From positions 1,178,001 through 1,242,000 of the forward strand of contig NZ_CP125296.1 in NCBI RefSeq assembly GCF_030412785.1: DNA of 64,000 nucleotides. The letters run 5' to 3'. The translations under genes were made by a program, and so were the position numbers. Source of the DNA: Paraburkholderia sabiae. GTDB taxonomy: Bacteria > Pseudomonadota > Gammaproteobacteria > Burkholderiales > Burkholderiaceae. Below the pieces are notes generated by a model that had not been told where the DNA came from, searched no databases, and saw only the letters and a list, made by a program, of their open reading frames with translations. Shown here in pieces: positions 18,714-27,901 of the stretch; positions within the stretch are counted from its first letter, which is position 1; every line of letters starts with the position of its first letter.

Positions 18714-19428
18714 TGATGGTGGAAGATACGGCCTCACGATACCCCGTTGGCTGAGTCCCGCCTGCCGGACGCCAACACCTAACCCGATCAGTTATCCCCA
18801 TCAGACGGACGGCGCGTGACCGTACGACTGATGGGATCGCCGGTCTGAACTCACCTCGGGAACGCCGACGTCACCCTCGATCAGGAGCCTCAAACGGCTG
18901 GCATGGATCGTACGCGAATCCGTCTGGGATCGCATGTTCTCCTTCAACCGTTCTCTACCAGCCCTGCGCCCTCGCGAACGCGTCCAGCCACGCACGCATC
19001 GTCCCGACAGGGCCGACGGGCTTCGTGCCGCATGCAGGGCGCGACGGCCCGACCGGCTTCATCATTCGCCCGAGAAATCTCCAGTAATCCTCCAATCCCC
19101 CCCACTATCGTAGCGCCTGGCGTCTGGCCACACGCCCTGCCGCCGCCTTCTTTCATGGCGGAGTACTGATCAGTTTCTGCCCGGTCCACTGACCGGGACT
19201 ACGGGCGAGCTGCCCGGCGACGTCGGGGAGTGCGGCGTGCGCCTGCCGACCAGGCTTTCCCTGCCGTCGCACTGCGTCCGGACGCAATTCAACGCCACTC
19301 AGCCGTGGCCAGCAAACTTGGCCAGCAAACGTGGCCAGCCTACCCGTGATGACGCGACCTGATTTGCCCGGCGACGTCCACGCGGCCGAATGCCCGGCCC
19401 GATGCAGCCATAACACAGAGGACATACG
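18714..19428. other. Intergenic region before bamA2
   Basis: 715 bp with no supported gene. Contains 13-bp direct repeats (TGGCCAGCAAAC-T/G at 19306-19331, plus a third partial unit to 19340). Short open frames have neither ribosome-binding sites nor recognisable products. Confidence 0.5.
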
Positions 19429-21732
19429 TTGTTTAAACTTCATCGCCTTGTTTTCAAGATCGTTCTGGCCGCGGCAGTCGCCGCACATGGCCCCGTCGCT
19501 TATGCAACCGCGCCGTTCGTCGTAAGAGACATCAGGATCGAAGGGCTCAGACGGGTCGAACCCGGCACGGTGTTTTCCTATCTTCCCATCAGGCAGGGCG
19601 ATACGTTTACCGACGAGAAGGCGTCTGGGGCCATCCGGGCGTTGTATGCAACCGGCTTCTTCAACGACGTGAAGATCGCCACAGAAGGCGACGTGGTGAT
19701 CGTTCAGGTGCTCGAGCGTCCCGCCATCGGCGCGATCGAGTTTTCCGGCCTGCACGAGTTCGAGAAGGACAACCTGATCAAGGCGCTTCGCGCCGTCGGT
19801 CTGTCCCAGGGCCGGTACTTTGACAGGGCGCTGGTCGGGAAGGCCGAACAGCAACTGAAGCATCAGTATCTGACACGCGGCTTCTACGCCGCTGAAGTCA
19901 CGACGACGGTCACGCCGATCGACCGCAACCGTGTTGCCGTCCTGTTCGCCGTGATCGAAGGACCGAACGCAAAGATCCGTCAGATCAACTTCATCGGCAA
20001 CCAGGCGGTCAGCACGGGCACGCTGCGCGACGAAATGCAGCTGTCCACGCCGAACTGGTTCTCGTGGTACACGAAGAACGACCTGTATTCGAAAGAGAAG
20101 CTCACCGGCGACCTCGAGAACGTCCGCTCGTACTATCTGAACCGTGGTTATCTCGAGTTCAGCATCGAGTCGACCCAGGTGTCGATCACGCCGGACAAGA
20201 GGGACATGTACCTGACGGTGAAGCTGCACGAAGGCGAGCCGTACACGATCAGAAGCATCCGGCTCGCCGGCGACGTGCTCGAGCGTGAGGCCGAGCTGAA
20301 CAAGCTGGTCGGGATCAAACCGGGCGAGCGCTTTTCGGCGGAGAAGCTGCAGGCGACGACGAGAGCCATCGTCGACAGGCTGGGCGAATACGGCTATGCA
20401 TTCGCCACGGTGAACGCGCAGCCGCAGATTGACCCGCAACGTCACGAGGTTGACCTGACGCTGCAGGTCAGTCCGGGACGGCGTGTGTACGTGCGCCGTA
20501 TCAACGTGGGCGGCAACACGCGCACGCGCGACGAGGTCGTACGTCGTGAAATGCGCCAGTTCGAAAGCGCGTGGTTCGATTCGAACCGCCTCGCGCTGTC
20601 AAAGGACCGTATCAACCGTCTCGGCTACTTCACGGACGTCGACGTGACGACGGCGCCTGTCGAAGGCACGCCGGACCAGGTGGACGTCGACGTCAAGGTC
20701 GCAGAAAAGCCGACGGGCGCGATTACGCTGGGCGCGGGCTTCTCGTCGACGGACAAGGTGGTGCTGTCGGCGGGCGTGTCGCAGGACAACGTGTTCGGTT
20801 CGGGTACGAGCCTGTCGGTGAACGTGAACACCGCGAAGACGTACCGCACGCTGACGGTCACGCAGGTCGACCCGTACTTCACGGTCGACGGCATCAAGCG
20901 TATTACCGACGTCTACTACCGTACGTACCAGCCGCTGATTTCCGCGAGCGATTCAACCTTCCGGATCGTCAAGCTGGGTGGCGACCTGAAGTTCGGCATC
21001 CCGTTCTCCGAAGTGGACACGGTGTACTTCGGGCTGGGCTTCGAGCAGAACACGCTCGACGTGAACAGCAGGACGCCGCAAAGCTATCTTGACTATGTGA
21101 AGAGCTTCGGCCGCGTGTCGAACAACGTGCCGGTGACGGTGGGCTGGTCGCGTGACTCGCGCGACAGTGCGCTCGTACCCGGCCGCGGTTACCTCGCACA
21201 GGCGAACGCCGAGTACGGCACGCCCATCGCCGGCACGCAGTACTACAAGGCGGACCTGCAGGCCCAGTACTACTACTCGTTCGCACGTGGCTTTGTGCTG
21301 GGCCTCAATCTGCAGGGCAGCTACGGCGGGGGGCTGGGCGGCAAGCCGTTCCCGATTTTCAAGAACTACTTCGCGGGCGGGATCGGTTCTGTGCGCGGTT
21401 ATGAACCGGGTTCACTCGGTCCGCGCGACGCGAAGTCGGGTGACCCGATCGGCGGTTCGAAGCTGGTCGTCGGCAACGTCGAGTTGTCCTTTCCGTTACC
21501 CGGCACGGGCTATGACCGTACGCTGCGGGTGTTCACATTTCTCGACGCAGGCAACGTCTGGGGGACCGAAGGCAACAGCATCGGCGCAAACGGGTTGCGA
21601 TACGGCTACGGCCTGGGCCTCGCATGGATTTCGCCCATCGGTCCGCTCAAGCTGAGTCTGGGCTTTCCGCTTGTCAAGCATGCAGGCGACCGGTATCAGA
21701 AGTTCCAGTTTCAGATTGGCACCGCGTTCTGA
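19429..21732 (+). CDS. bamA: BamA-family outer-membrane assembly protein (second copy)
   Basis: 767 aa, normal BamA length. TTG start at 19429 with AGAGGA about 10 nt upstream gives MFKLHRLVFK, a signal peptide, and mature start near TAPFVVRDIRIEGLRRVEPGT (POTRA1). Five POTRA domains to about residue 420, then a 16-strand barrel with loop-6 motif SVRGYEPGSLGP (VRGF/Y) and a C-terminal Phe (QFQIGTAF). It inserts beta-barrel proteins into the outer membrane. The essential bamA of proteobacteria normally sits with rseP, skp, lpxD and fabZ; here it stands alone between an RND operon and hopanoid genes, so it is most likely an extra copy, perhaps client-specific. A terminator follows at 21937. Confidence 0.93.
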   Translation: MFKLHRLVFKIVLAAAVAAHGPVAYATAPFVVRDIRIEGLRRVEPGTVFSYLPIRQGDTFTDEKASGAIRALYATGFFNDVKIATEGDVVIVQVLERPAIGAIEFSGLHEFEKDNLIKALRAVGLSQGRYFDRALVGKAEQQLKHQYLTRGFYAAEVTTTVTPIDRNRVAVLFAVIEGPNAKIRQINFIGNQAVSTGTLRDEMQLSTPNWFSWYTKNDLYSKEKLTGDLENVRSYYLNRGYLEFSIESTQVSITPDKRDMYLTVKLHEGEPYTIRSIRLAGDVLEREAELNKLVGIKPGERFSAEKLQATTRAIVDRLGEYGYAFATVNAQPQIDPQRHEVDLTLQVSPGRRVYVRRINVGGNTRTRDEVVRREMRQFESAWFDSNRLALSKDRINRLGYFTDVDVTTAPVEGTPDQVDVDVKVAEKPTGAITLGAGFSSTDKVVLSAGVSQDNVFGSGTSLSVNVNTAKTYRTLTVTQVDPYFTVDGIKRITDVYYRTYQPLISASDSTFRIVKLGGDLKFGIPFSEVDTVYFGLGFEQNTLDVNSRTPQSYLDYVKSFGRVSNNVPVTVGWSRDSRDSALVPGRGYLAQANAEYGTPIAGTQYYKADLQAQYYYSFARGFVLGLNLQGSYGGGLGGKPFPIFKNYFAGGIGSVRGYEPGSLGPRDAKSGDPIGGSKLVVGNVELSFPLPGTGYDRTLRVFTFLDAGNVWGTEGNSIGANGLRYGYGLGLAWISPIGPLKLSLGFPLVKHAGDRYQKFQFQIGTAF

Positions 21733-21936
21733 TCTGCGCGCTGCCGCAAGGTGTGTGTGCGAGCGGGGCGTTGAACAGATGGTGCGGGTGCCGGCCACGT
21801 CCATCAGATCTCGACGCCAGCTCGATGGTTGCTGGACACAGACGGATCACCATGCAGTGGTGGTGAGGCTCAGCGCCAGAAGGTGCCTTGCTGCACGTGT
21901 CGTTTGACTTCGACTTCCCCTGATTGGAGTCAGTTT

Positions 21937-21963
21937 GCCGACCCGACCCGGGTCGGCTTTTTT
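21937..21963 (+). terminator. Intrinsic terminator after bamA2
   Basis: Perfect 9-bp stem GCCGACCCG (21937-21945) / CGGGTCGGC (21949-21957), 3-nt loop, then TTTTTT. It separates bamA2 from hpnI. The other parts of 21733-22163 (431 bp) hold no supported gene. Confidence 0.9.
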
Positions 21964-22163
21964 ACTGCAGCACGACCTTTTCGCCTGGGCAGATATCGGG
22001 TGATGCGGGCGGTCAGGCGCATGGATGATGGCGTTGATTTATCCGCGGGTTCTCCATTCGACATCTACATGGCTCGCGTACGCTCGGCAAGCAAAGGTTC
22101 GCGAGGCGGGTCGCAGGTGCTGGATCGCAGGCACCCGTTAGCCATCCACAGACAGTACTGACC

Positions 22164-23420
22164 ATGAACGGATATCCACCCATGCATATCTGGTTACTGA
22201 CGACGCTCGTATCGGGCGCTGCGCTGTATGCCGTCATCGCGGTCGTAGCGGTGATTGTGTGGCGTTCACGCATCGCGGCCGCGGCGCGTCACAATGCGCA
22301 GGCGCGAACCAGCGTGCCCGTCGGTGCGGCGGTTAGCGTGCTCAAGCCGCTATGCGGCGACGAACCGCGACTCTTCGAGAATCTCGCAACATTCTGCGAG
22401 CAGACGCATCCGTGTTTCGAACTGATCTGCGGGGTATGCAGCCCGGACGATCCCGCCGTGGCGGCAGTCGTGCGGTTACAGGCGACGTATCCCCGCCATC
22501 GCATCGTGCTCGTGATCGATCCATGCATTCACGGCTCAAACCGGAAGGTGAGCAACCTGATCAACCTGCAGCGTTCGGCGCGCTACGACACCATCGTGAT
22601 CGCCGACAGCGATGTGGCCGTTGGACGCGATTATCTGGAGCGGATCTGCGCGCCGCTCGCCGATCCGCGGGTTGGCGTCGTCACGTGTCTTTATCGCGCG
22701 AACGGCATTGCAGGGTTCTGGTCTCAGGTGGGCGCGCAGTTCATTAACGCGTGGTTCGTTCCGTCCGTCCGCGTTGCCCACCTGTTCGGATCGACGCGCT
22801 TTGGCTTCGGCGCGACGCTCGCGCTCAGGCGTGCATCGCTCGAGCGCGCAGGAGGATTCGAGCGCTTAAGGAACACGCTGGCCGACGATTACCGGCTTGC
22901 CGCACACGTACGGGAACTGGGCCTGAAGACAGTGCTGTCGCCCGTTATCGTAGAAACGGACGTCACAGAAGACACGCTCCCGGCGCTATGGGATCGGGAG
23001 ACGCGCTGGCTGCGCACCATCCGCTCGGTGAACCGCGCGGGTTTCTCGTTCCTGTTCGTGACCATCACGCTGCCCTGGATCCTGTGTGGCGCCTGGCTTG
23101 CCGTTTGGCTGGGTGACGGTCTCTATTACGGTCTGCAGGTTGCGCTTGCCTTCGCACTGGCGATGGGCGTGTCGGCACGCATCGCATTGCACTCGTTAAC
23201 CGTCGCGGGACGGAGGGCGTTCTGGACAGGGCTGGCGTTGATGCCCGTGCGTGACCTGCTGCTGGTTGGGGAATGGCTCGCCGGACTGTCCGGTTCCACC
23301 GTCAGGTGGCGGGGTGTGCGCATGAGTGTCGACGGAGCTCAGCGACCGACGACCCGTTTCCGGTCCGGGCTCACTGATGTGCCCGGCATAGTCGATGGAG
23401 ACGCCCGACGCGGGCCGTGA
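22164..23420 (+). CDS. hpnI: Hopanoid biosynthesis glycosyltransferase HpnI
   Basis: 418 aa. N-terminal membrane helix (LLTTLVSGAALYAVIAVVAVIVW), a GT2/GT21 ceramide-glucosyltransferase-like catalytic domain (VSVLKPLCGDEPRLFENL, D of DSDV, ADD of NTLADDYRLA, and the RETRW processive-type motif), then C-terminal membrane helices. In Burkholderia, HpnI adds N-acetylglucosamine to bacteriohopanetetrol. Start ATG 22164; ATG 22182 (MHIWLL) is equally plausible and neither has a strong ribosome-binding site. First gene of hpnI-J-K-L, 45 bp before hpnJ. Squalene-hopene cyclase and hpnH/G are not in this window. Confidence 0.9.
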   Translation: MNGYPPMHIWLLTTLVSGAALYAVIAVVAVIVWRSRIAAAARHNAQARTSVPVGAAVSVLKPLCGDEPRLFENLATFCEQTHPCFELICGVCSPDDPAVAAVVRLQATYPRHRIVLVIDPCIHGSNRKVSNLINLQRSARYDTIVIADSDVAVGRDYLERICAPLADPRVGVVTCLYRANGIAGFWSQVGAQFINAWFVPSVRVAHLFGSTRFGFGATLALRRASLERAGGFERLRNTLADDYRLAAHVRELGLKTVLSPVIVETDVTEDTLPALWDRETRWLRTIRSVNRAGFSFLFVTITLPWILCGAWLAVWLGDGLYYGLQVALAFALAMGVSARIALHSLTVAGRRAFWTGLALMPVRDLLLVGEWLAGLSGSTVRWRGVRMSVDGAQRPTTRFRSGLTDVPGIVDGDARRGP

Positions 23421-23465
23421 CGGCACGGCCCGCGTCCGGATGACGATAAACCGTGCAGGAAGAAG

Positions 23466-24890
23466 ATGAAGAAGACGCTATTTTTGCAGGCGCCGTCGTA
23501 TGACGGTTTCGACGGCGGCGCGGGGTCGCGTTATCAGGCCAGGCGCGAGATCCGCTCGTTCTGGTATCCGACGTGGCTCGCGCAACCCGCTGCGCTGGTG
23601 CCCGACAGCCGTGTGCTCGATGCGCCCGCCGACGGTTTGTCCGTCGACGCATCGCTCGCCATCGCGCAGGAATATGAAGTGGTCGTGATCCACACGAGCA
23701 CGCCATCGTTTCCGACGGACGCGCTCTTCGCCGAGCAGTTGAAAGCGCGCGCGCCGAAGGTGCTGGTCGGCATGGTCGGCGCCAAAGTCGCCGTCGATCC
23801 GCATAACTCGCTGACGGCGAGCGACGCGATCGATTTCGTCTGCCGCGAGGAATTCGACTTCACGTGCAAGGAAATCGCCGAAGGGTTGCCGTTCGCGCAG
23901 ATCAAGGGCTTGAGCTATCGCGCCGCCGACGGTTCGATCGAACACATCGAAGCGCGCCCGATCCTCGAAACCATGGACGAGTTGCCGTTCGTCGCGCCCG
24001 TTTACAAGCGCGATCTGAAGATCGACAACTATTTCATCGGCTATCTGAAGCATCCGTATGTGTCGATCTACACGGGACGCGGCTGCCGTTCGCGCTGCAC
24101 ATTCTGCCTGTGGCCGCAGACGGTGGGCGGGCATCGCTATCGCACGCGCTCCGTCGAGAACGTGCTCGAAGAGGTGAAGTGGATTCGTGACAACATGCCC
24201 GAAGTGAAGGAGATCATGTTCGACGACGACACCTTCACCGACTTCAAGCCACGCGTTGAGGAAATCGCGCGCGGTCTCGGCAAGCTCGGCGTGACGTGGT
24301 CGTGCAATGCGAAGGCGAACGTGCCGTACGCGACGCTCAAGATCATGAAGGAAAACGGGCTGCGTCTGCTGCTGGTCGGCTATGAATCGGGCGACGACCA
24401 GATCCTGCTGAACATCAAGAAGGGCTTGCGCACGGATATCGCGCGACGCTTTTCCGAAGACTGTCGCAAGCTCGGCATCAAGATTCACGGCACGTTCATT
24501 CTCGGCCTGCCGGGCGAAACGAAAGAGACGATCGCGAAGACCATCGAGTACGCGAAGGACATCAATCCGCACACCATCCAGGTGTCGCTCGCCGCGCCTT
24601 ATCCGGGCACGACGCTCTACAAGCAGGCCGTCGACAACGGCTGGCTCGAAGAGAACAAGGTGATCAATCTCGTCAGCAAGGAAGGCGTGCAGCTGGCGGC
24701 GATCGGCTATCCGCATCTGTCGCGCGAAGAGATCTATCACCACCTCGAACAGTTCTACCGGCAGTTCTATTTCCGCCCGTCGAAGATCTGGGAAATCGTG
24801 CGCGAGATGCTGGTGAGCTGGGAGATGATGAAGCGCCGTCTGCGCGAAGGCGTCGAATTTTTCCGCTTCCTGCGGGCTCATGAGGCATGA
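23466..24890 (+). CDS. hpnJ: Hopanoid biosynthesis radical SAM protein HpnJ
   Basis: 474 aa. N-terminal B12-binding-like region (about 1-150), then a radical SAM core with CxxxCxxC at C207, C211 and C214 (GRGCRSRCTFC) coordinating the 4Fe-4S cluster. C-terminal region contains GTFILGLPGET and VSLAAPYPGT typical of the family. HpnJ is needed to convert glucosaminyl-hopanoid to the cyclitol ether form. ATG 23466 preceded by AGGAAGAAG. Overlaps hpnK by 4 nt (ATGA). Confidence 0.93.
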   Translation: MKKTLFLQAPSYDGFDGGAGSRYQARREIRSFWYPTWLAQPAALVPDSRVLDAPADGLSVDASLAIAQEYEVVVIHTSTPSFPTDALFAEQLKARAPKVLVGMVGAKVAVDPHNSLTASDAIDFVCREEFDFTCKEIAEGLPFAQIKGLSYRAADGSIEHIEARPILETMDELPFVAPVYKRDLKIDNYFIGYLKHPYVSIYTGRGCRSRCTFCLWPQTVGGHRYRTRSVENVLEEVKWIRDNMPEVKEIMFDDDTFTDFKPRVEEIARGLGKLGVTWSCNAKANVPYATLKIMKENGLRLLLVGYESGDDQILLNIKKGLRTDIARRFSEDCRKLGIKIHGTFILGLPGETKETIAKTIEYAKDINPHTIQVSLAAPYPGTTLYKQAVDNGWLEENKVINLVSKEGVQLAAIGYPHLSREEIYHHLEQFYRQFYFRPSKIWEIVREMLVSWEMMKRRLREGVEFFRFLRAHEA

Positions 24891-25741
24891 TGCAACGTGC
24901 GACCCGAACGAGGCCGGCACGCGCACTGATTGTCACCGCTGACGACTTCGGCCTGCATACACGTATCAATGAAGCTGTCGAACGTGCGCATCAGGATGGC
25001 GTGCTCACAGCGGCAAGCCTGATGGTCGCGGCGCCTGCAGCCGCCGAAGCGATCCGGTGCGCACAGCGCCTGCCCACGCTGCGCGTCGGTCTACATCTCG
25101 TGCTCACTGATGGCTCGCCGATGCTGGCGAAACACCTGGTCCCCGCGCTCGTAGACGGGCGCGGGCGCCTGGGCGACAGGATGGTGCGCGATAGCTTCCG
25201 CTTTCTCGTGCCTGAAGTGCGGCGGCAACTGAAGGCTGAAATCCGCGCCCAGTTTGAAGCGTTCGCACGTACGGGGTTGCGGCTCGATCACGTGAACACG
25301 CACAAGCACTTTCATCTGCATCCGACCGTGCTGGCGCTGATTATCGAGACGGGCCGCGACTTCGGCATGAAGGCGATGCGGCTGCCCTATGAACCCGGCG
25401 CGCCCATGTGGCTCAGGCCGTGGATAACGGGCGTAGGCCGGCAGCTCGATGAGGCGGGGATCGCGCACAACGACTACGTGATCGGCCTGTCGCAGACGGG
25501 ACGCCTCGACGAACAGGCGCTACTCACCGCGCTCGCGCGGATGCCGCCGGGCGTCGGCGAAATATACTGCCATCCCGCCGTGCCGGGCGTCGGGCCAATC
25601 ACGTCTACCATGACCCGATACCGTCACGGTGATGAACTCGCTGCGCTCCGCTCCAGGCGCGTTGCTTCGGCGATGGCTGCGAGTGGGGTGTTCATGGGCG
25701 GCTTTGCGGACGTGTTCGCACAGTGGGGAGAGGACGGTTGA
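24887..25741 (+). CDS. hpnK: Hopanoid biosynthesis deacetylase HpnK (YdjC/ChbG family)
   Basis: 284 aa. YdjC-family carbohydrate deacetylase: metal ligands in TADDFGLHTRINEAV (Asp-Asp near the N-terminus) and in HVNTHKHFHLHP, plus GLHLVLTDG and the C-terminal EIYCHP motif. HpnK removes the acetyl group from the GlcNAc that HpnI transfers, giving the glucosamine needed by HpnJ. Coupled to hpnJ by a 4-nt overlap and to hpnL by a TTGA overlap. Confidence 0.92.
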   Translation: MMQRATRTRPARALIVTADDFGLHTRINEAVERAHQDGVLTAASLMVAAPAAAEAIRCAQRLPTLRVGLHLVLTDGSPMLAKHLVPALVDGRGRLGDRMVRDSFRFLVPEVRRQLKAEIRAQFEAFARTGLRLDHVNTHKHFHLHPTVLALIIETGRDFGMKAMRLPYEPGAPMWLRPWITGVGRQLDEAGIAHNDYVIGLSQTGRLDEQALLTALARMPPGVGEIYCHPAVPGVGPITSTMTRYRHGDELAALRSRRVASAMAASGVFMGGFADVFAQWGEDG

Positions 25742-26739
25742 AGTGGCTGAAGTGGCCCAGGCTGACCACGTGGCTGACGCGACTGGGCCTGCCCGCGGGT
25801 ATCGCACTGCTGGTCGCGCTCGCGCTGCACGCCGGCATGCGCGATGTGCAGCATGCGATCGGCGCGGCGGGTTTCGCGCTACTGTGGCTTGTGCCACTGC
25901 ACGCGATGACGCTGCTGCCTGATGCGCACGCGTGGCGGCTGCTGCTCGGCTCGCGCGTTTCACTCACGTATCTGTGGTGGGTGGCGACGGTGCGCGAAGC
26001 CGTCAGCCGACTGTTGCCCGTGGCGAGCGTCGGCGGCGAATTCGTCGGCGTGCGGCTCGCGCGGTGGAAGATCGACGACACGGGTGTGGTGGGCGCGTCG
26101 GTGATCGTCGAAGTCCTTGTCACGATGGCGGTCCAGTACGTGTTCGCCGCGCTCGGCCTCGTGATCATCGTCGCCCAGACGGGGCACAACGCGCTCCTCG
26201 TGACAGTAGGCGCAGCGCTCGTCCTGTCGTTGCCGCTACCTGTCGTCGGCTTCGTGGTGTTGCGGCGTGGCGGGCTGTTTCACGCGCTCGAACGGGGGGC
26301 CGTGCGCTGGTGCAAACTTCTGCCGATGGGCGGGCGCTGGCCTCTTCGGATCGACGGCGCTCGGTTCGATGCCGCAATCGATGCGCTGGTGCGTAAGCCA
26401 CGCCTGCTGCTGCGGGCGTTTGTCTGGCAGTTCGCGGGCTATCTGCTGGGCGCGTCGGAGGTGTATGTCGCGCTATGGATACTGGGGCATCCCGTGTCGG
26501 CTGGCGGGGCGATTGCCGTCGAGGCGCTTGCGCAGGCGGCGCGGCATGCCGCGTTCTTCGTGCCTGGGGCGCTGGGCGTGCAGGAAGCCGTTGTCGTGCT
26601 GCTCGCGCGGCTGTTCGGCGTCGACGAAGCGGCGGCGCTCTCACTCGCGCTCGTCAGGCGGGGGCGCGAACTGGTGTTGGGCTGCGCCGCACTCGCGTCG
26701 TGGCAATACGCTGAATCGAAGCGGGCCGTGCGCGCGTGA
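25738..26739 (+). CDS. hpnL: Hopanoid-associated membrane protein HpnL
   Basis: 333 aa when started at TTG 25738, which overlaps the hpnK stop (TTGA) and has GGAGAGGA upstream; an in-frame GTG at 25723 is the alternative. Multi-pass membrane protein of the lysylphosphatidylglycerol synthase/UPF0104 type (LPAGIALLVALALHAG; PLHAMTLLPDAHAWRLLL; GGEFVGVRLARWK; the FFVPGALGVQEAVVVLLARLFG signature). Probably involved in hopanoid transport or localisation; the exact role in Burkholderia is unsettled. Last gene of the operon; convergent with the AdeS-like kinase. Confidence 0.88.
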   Translation: MKWLKWPRLTTWLTRLGLPAGIALLVALALHAGMRDVQHAIGAAGFALLWLVPLHAMTLLPDAHAWRLLLGSRVSLTYLWWVATVREAVSRLLPVASVGGEFVGVRLARWKIDDTGVVGASVIVEVLVTMAVQYVFAALGLVIIVAQTGHNALLVTVGAALVLSLPLPVVGFVVLRRGGLFHALERGAVRWCKLLPMGGRWPLRIDGARFDAAIDALVRKPRLLLRAFVWQFAGYLLGASEVYVALWILGHPVSAGGAIAVEALAQAARHAAFFVPGALGVQEAVVVLLARLFGVDEAAALSLALVRRGRELVLGCAALASWQYAESKRAVRA

Positions 26740-26803
26740 GGCGGTGAGTGGGGCGGCGCGCGAGACGATGCATAAGATGGTCAGGCGCAATGCGCGTGAC
26801 GGC

Positions 26804-27901
26804 TTAGACGACGGGACCGGGCAAAGTGGCAGGAATCTCAAGCTCAAACGCCGAGCCGCCCAGGCTCGAAGCACGATAGCGGGCCTCGCCGCCATGCGCC
26901 CGGGCGATCGCCCGGACCACGGACAGGCCCAGCCCCGAGCCGCCGAGTCTGCGCGAGCGTGAGGCGTCCTCGCGGCTAAAGGGTTCGAAGACATGGCGCG
27001 CGAAGTCGGCGTTCAGGCCCGGGCCTTCGTCTTCCACGACCAGCAGAAATCCGCGCCCGTGCGCCGACAGTTCGACGCGCACGGCGCCGGGCACGGCATA
27101 GCGGCGTGCGTTATCCAGCAGCGCGAGCAACGTCTGCCGGATGCGCGCCGCGTCGCAATACAGATGAAGCGGGACGGTGACGACCTGGATGTTAAAGCCC
27201 GCGTCGCGCAGCGCGTTTTCAACCGATAGCACGGCCTGCTGGACAGTGACGTCGATCCGGGTCGGTTCGAGGTGCAGTTCGAGTCGACCGACGTCGTTCA
27301 GGGTCACGATATGCAGATCGTCGACCAGCCGGGACAGCCCTTCGACCTGATCGAGCAGACCTGCGAAAAGCGCTTCACTGGGTGCAAACACGCCATCGCG
27401 CAGGCCTTGCAGCCGCCCCCTCAGAATCGTCAGGGGGGTGCGCAATTCATGGGCGATCGCAGCATTCCAGGCGGTCATTTCGCTCGTCATGCCTTCGAGC
27501 CGCTCGGCCATTGCGTTGAAATCGTCGACGAGCAGCGCCGTCTCGCCGAGCGATCGATCGCCTGGCACCGAACGCGCGGTCAGATCTCCCGTGGCGATGC
27601 GACGGGCGTTCTCGGCGAGCGAATTGAGTGGCACCAGTATCCGCTTGGCCAGGCGCAACGCCACGATCACGGCAACCACCAGACCAAACAGCACGGATAT
27701 CAGCAGGAACAGATAGTCGGCGGGGTCCGGGATGTAGGGATTCTCCGGGACGGCCGGCTCGGTGAACTGTGGCCAGAACGTGTAGTAAAGGCCATAAAAG
27801 ATGAGGCCGATCACGAACGCGATCAGCATCGTAATCACCGATACCAGGCCCATCGAGACGACGATCTGGAAACTGAGGCGTGCGCGCCTGCTCATGGTCA
27901 C
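26804..27901 (-). CDS. Sensor histidine kinase, AdeS/BaeS-like
   Basis: 365 aa. TM1 at about 10-35 (VVSMGLVSVITMLIAFVIGLIFYGLYY), a short periplasmic loop rich in Pro (FTEPAVPENPYIPDPADY), TM2 at about 65-88, HAMP (RLAKRILVPLNSLAENARRIATGDL), H-box WNAAIAHELRTPLTILRGRL, N-box LLALLDNARRYAVPG, G1 VEDEGPGL and G2 GGSGLGLSVVRAI. The dimerisation region closely resembles AdeS and BaeS, which control RND pumps. Coupled with the response regulator by a 4-nt overlap (ATGA at 27898-27901). Target genes not proven; the divergent ABC exporter and the RND operon 10 kb away are candidates. Confidence 0.88.
   Translation of the reverse strand: MTMSRRARLSFQIVVSMGLVSVITMLIAFVIGLIFYGLYYTFWPQFTEPAVPENPYIPDPADYLFLLISVLFGLVVAVIVALRLAKRILVPLNSLAENARRIATGDLTARSVPGDRSLGETALLVDDFNAMAERLEGMTSEMTAWNAAIAHELRTPLTILRGRLQGLRDGVFAPSEALFAGLLDQVEGLSRLVDDLHIVTLNDVGRLELHLEPTRIDVTVQQAVLSVENALRDAGFNIQVVTVPLHLYCDAARIRQTLLALLDNARRYAVPGAVRVELSAHGRGFLLVVEDEGPGLNADFARHVFEPFSREDASRSRRLGGSGLGLSVVRAIARAHGGEARYRASSLGGSAFELEIPATLPGPVV

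Noticed and set aside
17052..18737. 561-aa minus-strand ORF
   Set aside because: Antisense shadow of the RND outer-membrane factor.
21852..21866. ATG-CAG-TGG-TGG-stop, looking like a Trp leader peptide before a terminator
   Set aside because: The Trp codons are simply one arm of a CACCA/TGGTG hairpin, and the next gene (hpnI) has no link to tryptophan.
23478..24926. 482-aa minus-strand ORF
   Set aside because: Antisense shadow of hpnJ.
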